A stretch of DNA of 64,000 nt from Peptoniphilus timonensis JC401 (lineage in GTDB: Bacteria; Bacillota; Clostridia; Tissierellales; Peptoniphilaceae): assembly GCF_000312025.1 (NCBI RefSeq), contig NZ_HE978595.1, positions 46,907 through 110,906 on the forward strand. The letters run 5' to 3'. How positions within the stretch are numbered: the first letter of the stretch is position 1; each line of letters opens with the position of its first letter. The position numbers and the translations under genes were made by a program. The notes below the pieces were generated by a model that ran no database searches, had not been told where the DNA came from, and saw only the letters and a program-made list of their open reading frames with translations. Below are positions 28,875-37,989 of this stretch, one piece after another.

Positions 28875-31196
28875 TTGCCAAAAATTTTAAAAAAAGAAGA
28901 ACTTGCGCCAAATATTTATTTATTTGACATATATGCGCCTAAAATTGCAGCATCTGCAAAACCAGGTCAATTTATTATTTTAATTGCTGATAAATATTCT
29001 GAAAGAATTCCTCTTACTATTTCAGACTACGATGTTAAAAGAGGAAGCGTCCAAATAGTTGTCCAAGCTTCTGGTGAATCTACAAAGAAAATTGCAAAAT
29101 TTGAAGAAGGAGAAAGCTTCAAAGACTTCGTAGGTCCTCTTGGCCATGCATCAGATTTTTATTATATGGACAAAAATGATTTAAAAAACAAAAAATACTT
29201 ATTCGTTGCCGGTGGAGTTGGAACTGCACCAGTTTATCCACAAGCAAAGTTTTTTAAAGAAAATGGATTTCATTGCGACATAATTATTGGAGCAAAGTCT
29301 AAGGAATTTGTAATTCTAGAAGAAGAACTAAAATCAGTTTGCGACAATTTATACATAGCAACTGACGATGGATCCTATGGTTTTAAGGGTTTAGTTACTG
29401 ATAAAATCACAGACCTTGTAGAAAATGAAAATAAAAAATACGACCACGTTGTTTCCATTGGACCAATGATAATGATGAAATTTGTCTGTCTAACTACAAA
29501 GAAATATGGCCTTCCTACAACAGTTTCCCTAAACCCAATAATGGTTGATGGTACAGGAATGTGTGGAGCTTGCCGTGTTTCTGTTGGTGGAAAAACTAAA
29601 TTTGCCTGTGTTGATGGTCCAGAATTTGATGGTCATTTAGTTGATTTTGATTCTGCTATGAAAAGACAAAGACAATATATTGATAACAAAAAAACTCATA
29701 CAATATCTGACCACCACTGCACAATGGATCTAGCTGTGTCAGACCACCTTGCAGAAAATTCTGTTCAAGATAAAAATGTTGAAGGCGAAAGTCATGAAGA
29801 CTTTGTAATAAAAAAAGCTGAAGACAGATTTAAAAGAGTTCCTATAGCCGAACAAGCACCAGATGAAAGAAATAAAAACTTTAAAGAAGTTTGCCTTGGC
29901 TACACTGCCGAAGAAGCAGTCACTGAAGCAAGCAGGTGCCTAAATTGTAAGAATCCTGGCTGTGTAGGAGGTTGCCCTGTTTCCATTGACATACCAGGAT
30001 TTATAAAGGAAATTGCCAACGGAAACTTCAAAGAAGCCTACAAGGTTCTTTCACTTTATACAAGTCTTCCAGCAGTTTGTGGTAGAGTTTGTCCACAAGA
30101 AACACAATGCGAAGAAAGGTGTGTTCTTGCAAATAGAGGCGATGCTGTTTCTATTGGTAAACTTGAAAGATTTGCAGCTGACTATGCAAGACGCCACCAA
30201 ATTAGAGAAAATGCTGACATAAGAAAAATTGACAAAAAAGTTGCCATAGTTGGAGCAGGTCCAGCAGGACTTACTTGTGCAGGTGAACTTGCAAAGATGG
30301 GCTACGATGTCACAGTTTTTGAAGCCTTACAACAATCTGGTGGAGTTTTAATCTACGGCATTCCAGAATTTAGGCTTCCCGATGAAGTTGTGGAATATGA
30401 AGTTGAAAACATAAAAAAACTTGGAGTTAAATTTGAAAATAACTTTGTAATAGGAAGAACTGAAACTATAGACGACTTAATCAAAGAGGGTTTTGATGCA
30501 GTATTTATCGGTTCTGGTGCAGGACTTCCTAAGTTCATGAATATACCTGGTGAAAACTTAAATGGTGTTTACTCTGCCAATGAATTCTTAACAAGAAACA
30601 ATTTAATGAGATCTTTTGATGAAGAATACGATACTCCAGTAAATGTTGGAGAAAAAGTTGCAGTAATAGGTGGCGGAAATGTTGCAATGGATGCTGCTAG
30701 AGTTGCAAAAAGACTTGGCGCCGATGTTTCCATTGTCTACAGAAGAACTGAAAAGGAACTTCCAGCTAGAACAGAAGAAGTTCACCACGCCAAGGAAGAA
30801 GGCATTAAGTTTGAAATGCTAACTGCTCCAGTGGAAATTCTTGGAGACGATGAAGGTTGGGTCAAAGGACTAAAATGTCAAAGAAATGAGCTTGGCGAAG
30901 CTGATGCATCTGGCAGAAGAAGACCAGTTCCAATTGAAGGTAGTGAATATGAAGAAAACTTCCAAACAGTTATAATGGCTCTTGGCACAAATCCAAACCC
31001 ACTAATTTCTTCCACTACAAAAAATCTTGAAATAGAAAATTGGGGCGGAATAATCGTAAATGAAGATTCTCAAACATCTCGTCAAGAAATCTTTGCTGGT
31101 GGAGATGCTGTAACTGGATCTGCCACAGTAATTCTTGCCATGGGTGCTGGTAAAAATGCTGCAAAATCAATTGATGAATTTTTGAGAAATAAATAA
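28875..31196 (+). CDS. nfnAB: NADH-dependent reduced ferredoxin:NADP+ oxidoreductase, NfnA-NfnB fusion
   Basis: 773 residues from the TTG at 28875, chosen because GGAGTG lies eight bases upstream; the GTG at 28866 is inside that site. Residues about 1-280 are an NfnA-like FAD/NAD reductase subunit with a 2Fe-2S site (GMCGACRVS...FACVDGPEFDGH). Residues about 310-773 are NfnB, like the glutamate synthase small subunit: iron-sulfur cysteines in CLNCKNPGCVGGCPV, FAD-binding VAIVGAGPAGLTCAGELA near 457, NADP-binding VAVIGGGNVAMDAARVAKR near 598, and the end motif GGDAVTGSATVILAMGAGK. The enzyme uses electron bifurcation between NADPH, NAD+ and ferredoxin in anaerobes. Usually NfnA and NfnB are separate genes. 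Confidence 0.9.
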   Translation: MPKILKKEELAPNIYLFDIYAPKIAASAKPGQFIILIADKYSERIPLTISDYDVKRGSVQIVVQASGESTKKIAKFEEGESFKDFVGPLGHASDFYYMDKNDLKNKKYLFVAGGVGTAPVYPQAKFFKENGFHCDIIIGAKSKEFVILEEELKSVCDNLYIATDDGSYGFKGLVTDKITDLVENENKKYDHVVSIGPMIMMKFVCLTTKKYGLPTTVSLNPIMVDGTGMCGACRVSVGGKTKFACVDGPEFDGHLVDFDSAMKRQRQYIDNKKTHTISDHHCTMDLAVSDHLAENSVQDKNVEGESHEDFVIKKAEDRFKRVPIAEQAPDERNKNFKEVCLGYTAEEAVTEASRCLNCKNPGCVGGCPVSIDIPGFIKEIANGNFKEAYKVLSLYTSLPAVCGRVCPQETQCEERCVLANRGDAVSIGKLERFAADYARRHQIRENADIRKIDKKVAIVGAGPAGLTCAGELAKMGYDVTVFEALQQSGGVLIYGIPEFRLPDEVVEYEVENIKKLGVKFENNFVIGRTETIDDLIKEGFDAVFIGSGAGLPKFMNIPGENLNGVYSANEFLTRNNLMRSFDEEYDTPVNVGEKVAVIGGGNVAMDAARVAKRLGADVSIVYRRTEKELPARTEEVHHAKEEGIKFEMLTAPVEILGDDEGWVKGLKCQRNELGEADASGRRRPVPIEGSEYEENFQTVIMALGTNPNPLISSTTKNLEIENWGGIIVNEDSQTSRQEIFAGGDAVTGSATVILAMGAGKNAAKSIDEFLRNK

Positions 31197-31211
31197 TTCT
31201 ATATAAAAGTT

Positions 31212-31366
31212 AAAAAACCTCTTGCAAAGAATATCCTATGTAAAAAATTGTGTAGTTTTCAAATCGAAAAACTTCGGCTAAAATCGCACTGTATGAGCGT
31301 AAGCGAGTTTGAGATTTAGAAAACACCAATTTTTGTAATGAGATATTCGTGCATGAGGTTTTTTTT
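31212..31366. repeat. 155-bp imperfect inverted-repeat element
   Basis: The left side AAAAAACCTC...GAATATC and the right side GATATTCGTGCATGAGGTTTTTT are near-perfect complements, and the match continues inward with gaps (AAAAATTG..GT.TTTTC.AAATC) for about 55 bases per arm. The centre holds CG-richer words such as GAGCGTAAGCGAG. It fills the gap between nfnAB and the convergent cupin gene. It may act as a bidirectional terminator, or be a miniature palindromic mobile repeat. I found no second copy in the window. Confidence 0.6.
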
Positions 31367-31401
31367 ATAATATAAGAGTCATTGCTCTTCCCTATTTCAT
31401 A

Positions 31402-31706
31402 TTATTTTTTAAAAATACAAAGCCAAACTGCTCTTTCTTGCCAAGACACCCTGTGAATTTCATGAGCTTTTATCTCTAAACTATCTCCTTCACTTAATTT
31501 TATAAGTCTCCCATGGCTATATTCTATATTAGCTGATCCTCTTAACAAAAATACAATTTCAAGTTCATCCTGATCATAAAAATCTGTAACTTGATTAAGT
31601 GACATTGTTCTAATAATCCTTAAACTTTCATCTTCATAAATTTTTCTTCAATTTCTTTTTCTTCAGAAAAGTTTATATTTTTAAAAATATTGTATAAGTC
31701 CTTCAT
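31402..31706 (-). pseudogene. small cupin-domain protein, frameshifted
   Basis: Translation from the ATG at 31706 gives MKDLYNIFKNINFSEEKEIE then stops at 31620. The rest, in another frame, reads MSLNQVTDFYDQDELEIVFL, RGSANIEYSHGRLIKLSEGD and IKAHEIHRVSW, a single-domain cupin. One extra base near AAAAATTTATG (about 31640-31647) joins them into 101 residues reading EEKFYEDESLRIIRTMSLNQ across the join. Small cupins of this type bind a metal or small ligand; function unknown. TATAAT at 31718-31713 is so close to the ATG that the transcript may be leaderless. Confidence 0.72.
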
Positions 31707-31787
31707 TCTTTTATTATAACATGATTTTTATTCTCAATTTATAATTGTAAAAGTATTTGTTATAATTATAAAAAAAAGAGGTGCAAA

Positions 31788-32264
31788 ATGTTTAGACAAA
31801 TGAGAAGAATAAAGCAAGAGCTTCCCCTCGATGAAGCTAAAAAATTACTTTTGAAAAATAAAAGAGGAGTCATCTCCTTTAATGGGGATAATGACTATCC
31901 CTATTCCCTTCCAATAAATTATTTATACGATGCCGAAGAAAATAAATTATACTTTCATGGCGCAAAAAGTGGTTACAAACTTGACTGCATTAAAAATAAT
32001 AACAAGTCCTCTTTTGTAACTTATGGCGACGAAGAGCTTTCTGACAATGGCTGGTCCTTTTACCTTAAAAGTGTGGTAATTTTTGGAAAAGTCGAAATAA
32101 TTGAAGATAAAGAACTTGCAGCAAAAAAATTAAGTGAGCTTGCAGAAAGATATTATCCCTCACTCCAAGAAGTCCATGCTACTATGGAAAGAAGTTTTGA
32201 TAATGTCCTTGTTTATTGTCTTAATGTTGAACATATGACTTGCAAAAAAGTCCACGAAAAATAA
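31788..32264 (+). CDS. pyridoxamine 5'-phosphate oxidase family flavoprotein (NimA-like)
   Basis: 158 residues. It has the compact FMN-binding split-barrel pattern MRRIKQELPLDEAKKLLLKN, RGVISFNGDNDYPYSLPINY, KLYFHGAKSGYKLDCIKNNN and SVVIFGKVEIIEDKELA. This subgroup includes nitroimidazole-resistance (Nim) proteins and other small flavoreductases; resistance cannot be inferred from this alone. The gene has TATAAT near 31760 and AAAGAGGTG before the ATG. It is a single-gene unit. Confidence 0.87.
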   Translation: MFRQMRRIKQELPLDEAKKLLLKNKRGVISFNGDNDYPYSLPINYLYDAEENKLYFHGAKSGYKLDCIKNNNKSSFVTYGDEELSDNGWSFYLKSVVIFGKVEIIEDKELAAKKLSELAERYYPSLQEVHATMERSFDNVLVYCLNVEHMTCKKVHEK

Positions 32265-32283
32265 TAAATATCTTCACTATAAA

Positions 32284-32306
32284 AGCCAAGGCAAAAAACC
32301 TTGGCT
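32284..32306. terminator. bidirectional terminator between the PPOX gene and the BASS gene
   Basis: AGCCAAGG at 32284-32291 pairs with CCTTGGCT at 32299-32306, with A/T-rich flanks on both sides. Confidence 0.8.
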
Positions 32307-32312
32307 AATTCT

Positions 32313-33269
32313 TTATATATTTAATTTAACTTCTTCAAGTCGTTTTTCCCTTTGACTTTCTCTATAATGGGCAAAAATTGAACCAATTAAGTTTTGAACT
32401 ACAGAGAAAATTGCACCAGGAAGTGCTGCTAGTGGATTCATTGCAAAGTTTGTATTTGCAAGAACTACTGCAAGACCTGAGTTTTGTGTTCCCACTTCAA
32501 TGGCAAGAGTAGACTTTTTATCATAATCAAGTCCAACTATTTTTCCTAGTCCTAGACCAATCATAAGTCCCAAAAAATTGTGAATAATAACAACTCCAAA
32601 AACTAATAAACCAGAAGTCATAATTTTTTCTGCATTAAGTCCAACAATAGCAGCAATTATTAGGGCAATTGCCACAGATGATATAAGTGGAAAAATAAAA
32701 TCTATTTTCTTTAACTTTTCCTTTAAAAGAGTATTGGCAATAATTCCAAGTCCCACTGGTATTACTATAACTTTTACAATAGACATAAACATTGATATGA
32801 AGGAAACTTCAACCAAAGATCCTGCCATAATATAGACAAGAAGTGGTGTCAATATTGGAGCAAGTAAAGTTGATGCTACTGTAAGTAGTACAGAGTAAGC
32901 CAAATCCCCTTCTGCTATGTGACTCAAAACATTTGATGCAGTTCCACCTGGACAAGTCCCAACAAGGATTACTCCAAGGCTTATGTCCTTTGGCAGTTTA
33001 AAAATTACTGATAGGATTAGTGCCAAGAGGGGCATAATTGTGTACTGACAAAGGGCTCCCAAAAATATAAGTTTTGGTGCCTTTAAAAGTTCTTTAAAGT
33101 CCTTAACTTCTATGCTTGTTCCCATTCCAAACATGGCTGCTGCCAAAAAAAGAGCAGTGTAATTTGTCATACCCTTAAAGGCATTGGGATATCTCAAAGC
33201 ACAAGCTGATAAAAATAATATTATTAAAATTAAGTATTTTTCTATATAGTGTGAAATTTTTCTAAACAC
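32313..33269 (-). CDS. bile acid:sodium symporter (BASS) family transporter, possibly for ketopantoate or pantoate
   Basis: 318 residues with about nine to ten membrane segments. BASS signatures are AAMFGMGTSIEVKDF near 45, LVGTCPGGTASNVLSHIAEG near 101 and EVGTQNSGLAVVLANTNF near 255. The start is GTG, one base after the panC stop, so translation is coupled to panC. The PanS branch of this family moves ketopantoate in enterobacteria, which makes a pantothenate-precursor substrate attractive here. The link to panC is seen; the substrate is inference. Confidence 0.88.
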   Translation of the reverse strand: MFRKISHYIEKYLILIILFLSACALRYPNAFKGMTNYTALFLAAAMFGMGTSIEVKDFKELLKAPKLIFLGALCQYTIMPLLALILSVIFKLPKDISLGVILVGTCPGGTASNVLSHIAEGDLAYSVLLTVASTLLAPILTPLLVYIMAGSLVEVSFISMFMSIVKVIVIPVGLGIIANTLLKEKLKKIDFIFPLISSVAIALIIAAIVGLNAEKIMTSGLLVFGVVIIHNFLGLMIGLGLGKIVGLDYDKKSTLAIEVGTQNSGLAVVLANTNFAMNPLAALPGAIFSVVQNLIGSIFAHYRESQREKRLEEVKLNI

Positions 33270-33270
33270 G

Positions 33271-34105
33271 TCACACCTCGTAGAAAAAGTTGTCTATAAG
33301 TCTAGTATTTCCAAATCTAACAGCAAGAGCAACAAGAACATCTTTATCAATTATGTCTATGTCTTTTATCTCTTCTGTGTCAACAACTTGAACATACTCA
33401 ATATCTGCAAGTTCTTCAGTCTTTATTTCATCTTCAATAATCTTTATTAAATCCTCTGCCTTCATTCCCTTTTTAATAGCAGCTTTTCCCTTTTCTAAGG
33501 CTCTATTTAAAACTGGAGCAGCCTTTCTCTCTTCATCAGATAGATAAACATTTCTTGATGAAATTGCAAGACCATCTTCTTCTCTTTTAATAGGACAAGG
33601 AATAATGTTGATTCCAAAATTTAAATCATAGACAGCTTTTTTTACAATTAGAAATTGTTGGGCATCTTTCCTGCCAAAATAAGCATTTGTAGGTCTAAAG
33701 ATATTAAATAACTTAGTTAGAACAGTTAAAACTCCCCTAAAGTGAATTGGGCGAGTCTTGCCACACAAGTTGTCCTTTAAATCTTCAATAGTTACATAAG
33801 TTTTGTGATTTTGATAAAACTCCTTTGGATCTGGCGTAAATACTGCATCTACCCCAGCATCTTCACAAAGTTTAAAATCTCTCTTTTCGTCTCTTGGATA
33901 GGCCTCGTAATCTTCGCCTGGTCCAAATTGTGTTGGATTGACAAAAATAGAAACAATAACTACATCGTTATTCTTTCTGGCCTCATCAATTAGTGACTTA
34001 TGTCCTTGGTGCAAAAAATCCCATAGTCGGAACTAAGCCCACGGACTTTTGGTAATTTCCCTTGGTAAATTCCAAAGCTTCTTCCACGTTTCTTAGTACT
34101 TTCAT
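33271..34105 (-). pseudogene. panC: pantothenate synthetase, N-terminus frameshifted
   Basis: PanC joins pantoate and beta-alanine using ATP. The ATG at 34105 has AAGGAGAG upstream and encodes MKVLRNVEEALEFTKGNYQK followed by SVGLVPTMGF, then leaves frame in an A6/T6 run at 34013-34018. The next frame resumes with MHQGHKSLIDEARKNNDVVI and runs to 33271. With five T instead of six the protein reads VPTMGFLHQGHKSLI, the standard ATP-binding motif, and is 277 residues, the normal size. Other landmarks are SIFVNPTQFGPGEDY, YFGRKDAQQ and AISSRNVYLS. No panB, panD or panE is in the window. Confidence 0.92.
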
Positions 34106-34159
34106 TCTTCTCTCCTTAAAATTTATTTTGGAGAAATATTTACTTATAAATATTTAAGT

Positions 34160-34182
34160 ACGGTTTATAAAAATAATACCGT
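34160..34182 (-). promoter_or_regulatory. hairpin in the panC leader
   Basis: ACGGTATTAT pairs with ATAAACCGT on the minus strand with a bulged A, between a TATAAT -10 element (34199-34194) and the panC start 55 bases downstream. It is GC-richer than its flanks and has no T run, so it could be a regulatory leader structure. I cannot match it to a known class. Confidence 0.4.
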
Positions 34183-34255
34183 CTCCGGCAAATATTATAG
34201 CAGATATAAAAAATTTTTAAAGTTAAAAAGGAAGCTTCTGCCTTATAATTTTATC

Positions 34256-35061
34256 TCACGCCATCTCTAAAATTTCAAAGGAATTTACTTTCTTTATCTC
34301 AACTATTCCATCTTTTAGTAAATCTTCTAATTTATTATCTTCTCCAAAGACTATTTTTATTTCATCTTTTAAAACCAAATCATAGGAATTTATATAATCT
34401 AAAATTTTTCTTCCTCTGATAAATTTTCATCTCTCTCATCTAAGTCCAAATTTTCCAATAAAAATTCCTCAATCCTTCCAAAGTTCATTATATTTTGAAG
34501 AACTCTATTATTTTCAGTAATTAAAAATCCCGGAAATTTTTTTATCCTGTAATCAAAAGTTTCCATCCTATTTTGAAGAAATATATCCTGACTATTTTCA
34601 TAATTAAAAATAAATTCTTCAAGATCCAATCCAAAGTCTTTTACAATTTCTTTTTGGACATCTATCTTAAAAATATTTTTCTCAAAAATTATTGCCTCTT
34701 CCAAAATTTTTCTCATATATTTCTTAGAAATATCTTCATCAATTTCCTTTACAGATAGAAAGTACTTGTCCAGTGGATAGGATGACTTGTAATCTTCTGT
34801 AAAAAGTTCTGGTGGAGATGAAAAACCCTTCATATTTGTTATAGTACTAGTTGCCCTGTACATGTCATAGAGAATTTTATTGCCTAATTTAATAGAATTT
34901 TTTTCCCTAAAATTTTGTGGCAAGAATTCTTCATAGTCGCCAATTAGTCCTCCCATTACAAATTCATATTTAAAATTTTTATATTTTCTTTCAAATTTTC
35001 TGATTATTGGAAAAAGTCCCCACAAAAAGGGGTCCAACACATCTGTAAATATTTTTAACAT
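34256..35061 (-). pseudogene. DsbA-family thioredoxin-fold protein, frameshifted near the end
   Basis: From the ATG at 35061 (after AGGAGGGCTT) the protein starts MLKIFTDVLDPFLWGLFPII and includes FEFVMGGLIGDYE-like sequence and FPGFLITENN, the layout of the DsbA/FrnE/SpxH branch. The usual CxxC is replaced by DPFLWG, so it cannot do thiol-disulfide exchange through that site. The first frame stops at 34399 after NLSEEEKF; adding one base in the A5/T4 stretch at 34401-34409 continues as KILDYINSYDLVLKDEIKIV and ends at 34256, giving 268 residues. An adaptor role like SpxH is possible; not shown. Confidence 0.65.
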
Positions 35062-35151
35062 AAGCCCTCCTAAAATTATTAATTTCATTATAACATTAAG
35101 CGCAAACTTCTTAAAATCAAGAAAATCTAATACTCTATAATTTCTGTCAAT

Positions 35152-35203
35152 ATACTATATCTAGTATTTTGTAATTTACTTTACACACAATATGCTGTAT
35201 AAT
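35152..35203 (+). promoter_or_regulatory. nrdDG promoter with two NrdR-box-like sites
   Basis: ATACTATATCTAGTAT at 35152-35167 and ACACAATATGCTGTAT at 35185-35200 both resemble the 16-bp NrdR box (ACACWATATATWGTGT-like). Their starts are 33 bp apart, about three helical turns. The downstream site overlaps TATAAT at 35198-35203; TTTACT at 35175-35180 is a -35 at 17 bases. NrdR represses ribonucleotide reductase genes when dATP is high. Confidence 0.75.
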
Positions 35204-35281
35204 TGATGTATTCGAAAAAGAAAATTAGGAGAAGATTTTCTTCTATTTTATATGTAAAATTAAGTAGAAAGGATGGGAACA

Positions 35282-37405
35282 ATGCCACAAGTTATAAAAA
35301 GAAATGGCAAAAAAGTTGATTTCGATATAAATAAAATCGTAATCGCTATAGAAAAAGCTATGCACTCAAGTTCAGGTGTATACATAGAAAATCAAGCTCT
35401 AGAAATTGCCAAAGAGATTGAAGAACTTGCACAATCTAAGGATATTCCCCTATCAATTTATGACATTGAAGGAGAAGTTTATTACCGTTTGATCCAAAAT
35501 GATAATCCTGCAACAGCTAGAGCCTATGAATCTTACAAGTCAGTTCAACAATTTAAACGTGAACAAAATACAACTGACGAAGATATTTTGGGACTTTTAA
35601 ATGAAACTAATGATGACCTAATGGATGAAAACTCCAACAAAAATGCAGTTATAGCATCAACTCAAAGAGATTTAATAGCAGGAGAAGTTTCAAAGGATAT
35701 TGCAAAGAGAAAAATGATTCCTGCTGATTTAGTTGAAGCTCACGATTCTGGTGCAATTCACATCCACGATATGGACTATTTTATTCAGCCAATTTTTAAC
35801 TGCTGTCTAGTTAACATGAAGGATATGCTAGATAACGGAACAGTTGTAAATGGAAAGATGATCGAAACTCCAAAATCTTTTCAAGTTGCCTGCAATGTAA
35901 TGACACAAATCATTGCACAAATTGCATCAAATCAATACGGTGGTCAAAGTATTAATTTATCTTGCCTTGGCAAATATTTAAGAAGATCTTATGAAAAGAA
36001 TCTTTCTCTTGCCCTTGACACTCTAGGCGATATTGAACTTGCTGAAAAAATGGCAGATAAAATGACTAGAAAAGATTTAGAAAGCGGCATCCAAACAATT
36101 CAATATCAAATAAATACCCTAATGACTTCAAATGGTCAAGCACCTTTTGTAACTTTATTTATGTGGCTTGAAGATAATGACCAATATGTAGATGAAGTTG
36201 CAATGATAATAGAAGAAATCTTAAAACAAAGAATTCAAGGGATTAAAAATGACGCAGGTGTCTATGTAACACCAGCCTTCCCTAAATTAATTTATGTTCT
36301 TGATGAAAACAATATAAATAAGGACTCAAAATATTATTATTTGACTTCCCTTGCAATAAGATGTACTGCAAAGAGAATGTATCCTGACTATATTTCTGCA
36401 AAGAAAATGCGTGCAAATTATGAAGGCAATGTCTTTGCTCCAATGGGCTGCAGGGCTTTTCTTCCTCCTTACAAGGACGAAAAAGGAAATTACAAATTTG
36501 AAGGAAGATTTAACATGGGCGCTTGTTCTATAAACCTTCCTCAAATAGGCATCCTTTCTGGTGGAAACGAAGAAAAATTCTTTGAAATTTTAGAAAAAAG
36601 ATTAGACCTAGTTAAGAGAGTTGGTCTTCTTAGATATGAACACTTGAAAAAAGTTACAAGCGATTCATCTCCAATTCACTGGCAACACGGTGCCATCTCA
36701 AGACTTGGAAAACACGAATCCATCGCTCCACTTCTTTTAAATGGTTACTCAACAGTTTCACTTGGCTACATTGGAATATATGAAGCAAGCGTCCTAGTTA
36801 AGGGCGTTAGTCATACAGATAAAAAAGGATATGACTTTGCCATGAGAATTATGGACACAATGAATGCCGCAGTAAAAAAATGGACAGAAGAATATGGAAT
36901 TAAATTTACTCTTTATGCAACTCCTGCAGAATCACTTACACAAAGATTTTGCAATATCGACAAGGAAAGATTTGGAATTATTGAAAATGTAACAGACAAG
37001 GGTTACTACATCAACTCTTTCCATGTAGACGTTCGTGAAGAAATCTCTGCTTTTGAAAAGTTCAACTTTGAATCAAAATTCCAAGACAAGTCAACTGGTG
37101 GTTGCATTTCTTATGTAGAAATTCCAAACATGGGCCACAACTTAGAAGCACTTGAGACAATCGTAAGATATATTTACGACAATATTCAATATGCAGAATT
37201 TAATACAAAATCTGACTATTGTTCTGAATGTGGTTTTGATGGAGAAATAAAATTAAATGACCACGGCGATTGGGAATGTCCACAATGTCACAACACTGAC
37301 AGGTCAACACTAACTGTTGTAAGACGTACTTGTGGTTACCTTGGTGAAAACTTTTGGAACGAAGGTCGTACTAAAGAAATTAATGCAAGGGTGCTTCATA
37401 TCTAA
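35282..37405 (+). CDS. nrdD: anaerobic ribonucleoside-triphosphate reductase
   Basis: 707 residues from the ATG at 35282; an ATG at 35273 lies inside the AAAGGATGG ribosome binding site. The enzyme makes deoxynucleotides under anaerobic conditions through a glycyl radical. An ATP-cone domain (VIKRNGKKVDFDINKIVIAI) occupies about 1-95 and allows dATP feedback. Active-site cysteines are in the region FNCCLVNM near 175 and NMGACSINLPQ near 415. A zinc site is formed by CSECGFDG and CPQCHN near 650-675. The glycyl-radical motif is RTCGYLGENFWNEGR near 685. nrdG follows with a 1-base overlap. Confidence 0.97.
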   Translation: MPQVIKRNGKKVDFDINKIVIAIEKAMHSSSGVYIENQALEIAKEIEELAQSKDIPLSIYDIEGEVYYRLIQNDNPATARAYESYKSVQQFKREQNTTDEDILGLLNETNDDLMDENSNKNAVIASTQRDLIAGEVSKDIAKRKMIPADLVEAHDSGAIHIHDMDYFIQPIFNCCLVNMKDMLDNGTVVNGKMIETPKSFQVACNVMTQIIAQIASNQYGGQSINLSCLGKYLRRSYEKNLSLALDTLGDIELAEKMADKMTRKDLESGIQTIQYQINTLMTSNGQAPFVTLFMWLEDNDQYVDEVAMIIEEILKQRIQGIKNDAGVYVTPAFPKLIYVLDENNINKDSKYYYLTSLAIRCTAKRMYPDYISAKKMRANYEGNVFAPMGCRAFLPPYKDEKGNYKFEGRFNMGACSINLPQIGILSGGNEEKFFEILEKRLDLVKRVGLLRYEHLKKVTSDSSPIHWQHGAISRLGKHESIAPLLLNGYSTVSLGYIGIYEASVLVKGVSHTDKKGYDFAMRIMDTMNAAVKKWTEEYGIKFTLYATPAESLTQRFCNIDKERFGIIENVTDKGYYINSFHVDVREEISAFEKFNFESKFQDKSTGGCISYVEIPNMGHNLEALETIVRYIYDNIQYAEFNTKSDYCSECGFDGEIKLNDHGDWECPQCHNTDRSTLTVVRRTCGYLGENFWNEGRTKEINARVLHI

Positions 37406-37899
37406 TGAACTTTGCACAAATAAGAAAGTATGATGTTGCCAATGGCCCTGGCATAAGGACTACGATTTTTGTCACAGGTTGCACTCACAATTGCCACAAC
37501 TGTTTTAACGAAGAATACCAAGATTTTAATTATGGAGATACTTGGACTGACAAAGAAACAGAAGAAGTAATTAGATATTTAAAACTAGATGAAGTAAAGG
37601 GTCTCACACTACTTGGTGGTGAGCCCTTTCAAAATGAAATTGACCTCTTACAGGTTATTCGTGACATAAAAAAAGAAGTCCAAAAGGACATTTGGATCTT
37701 CTCTGGCTATAGCTATGAAGAAATTTTAAAAGACCAGGACAAGAAGAAACTCCTAGAAGAGTGTGACGTACTTGTTGATGGGAGATTTGTTGAAGCTCTA
37801 AAAGACTTAAAACTAAGATTTCGAGGATCTTCCAACCAAAGGATAATAGACATTCAAAAATCCTTGGATGAAAATAAAGTAGTTTTATTTGACTTATAA
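37405..37899 (+). CDS. nrdG: anaerobic ribonucleotide reductase activating protein
   Basis: 164 residues. A radical-SAM enzyme that generates the glycyl radical on NrdD. The 4Fe-4S motif CTHNCHNC is at 26-33 (CX3CX2C), followed by GGEPFQNE near 72. Its ATG shares one base with the nrdD stop (TAATG), so the pair is translationally coupled. A strong terminator follows. Confidence 0.95.
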   Translation: MNFAQIRKYDVANGPGIRTTIFVTGCTHNCHNCFNEEYQDFNYGDTWTDKETEEVIRYLKLDEVKGLTLLGGEPFQNEIDLLQVIRDIKKEVQKDIWIFSGYSYEEILKDQDKKKLLEECDVLVDGRFVEALKDLKLRFRGSSNQRIIDIQKSLDENKVVLFDL

Positions 37900-37951
37900 T
37901 ATTTTAAATTTTGAATTTTTATCTTATCATAAACAAAAACATAAAAGACAA

Positions 37952-37985
37952 AAAAGGATGCAGCCACATAAGCTTGCATCCTTTT
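37952..37985. terminator. bidirectional terminator between nrdG and the toxin gene
   Basis: AAAAGGATGCA pairs perfectly with TGCATCCTTTT; it ends both the nrdDG unit and the convergent toxin-antitoxin unit. Confidence 0.9.
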
Positions 37986-37989
37986 CTTC

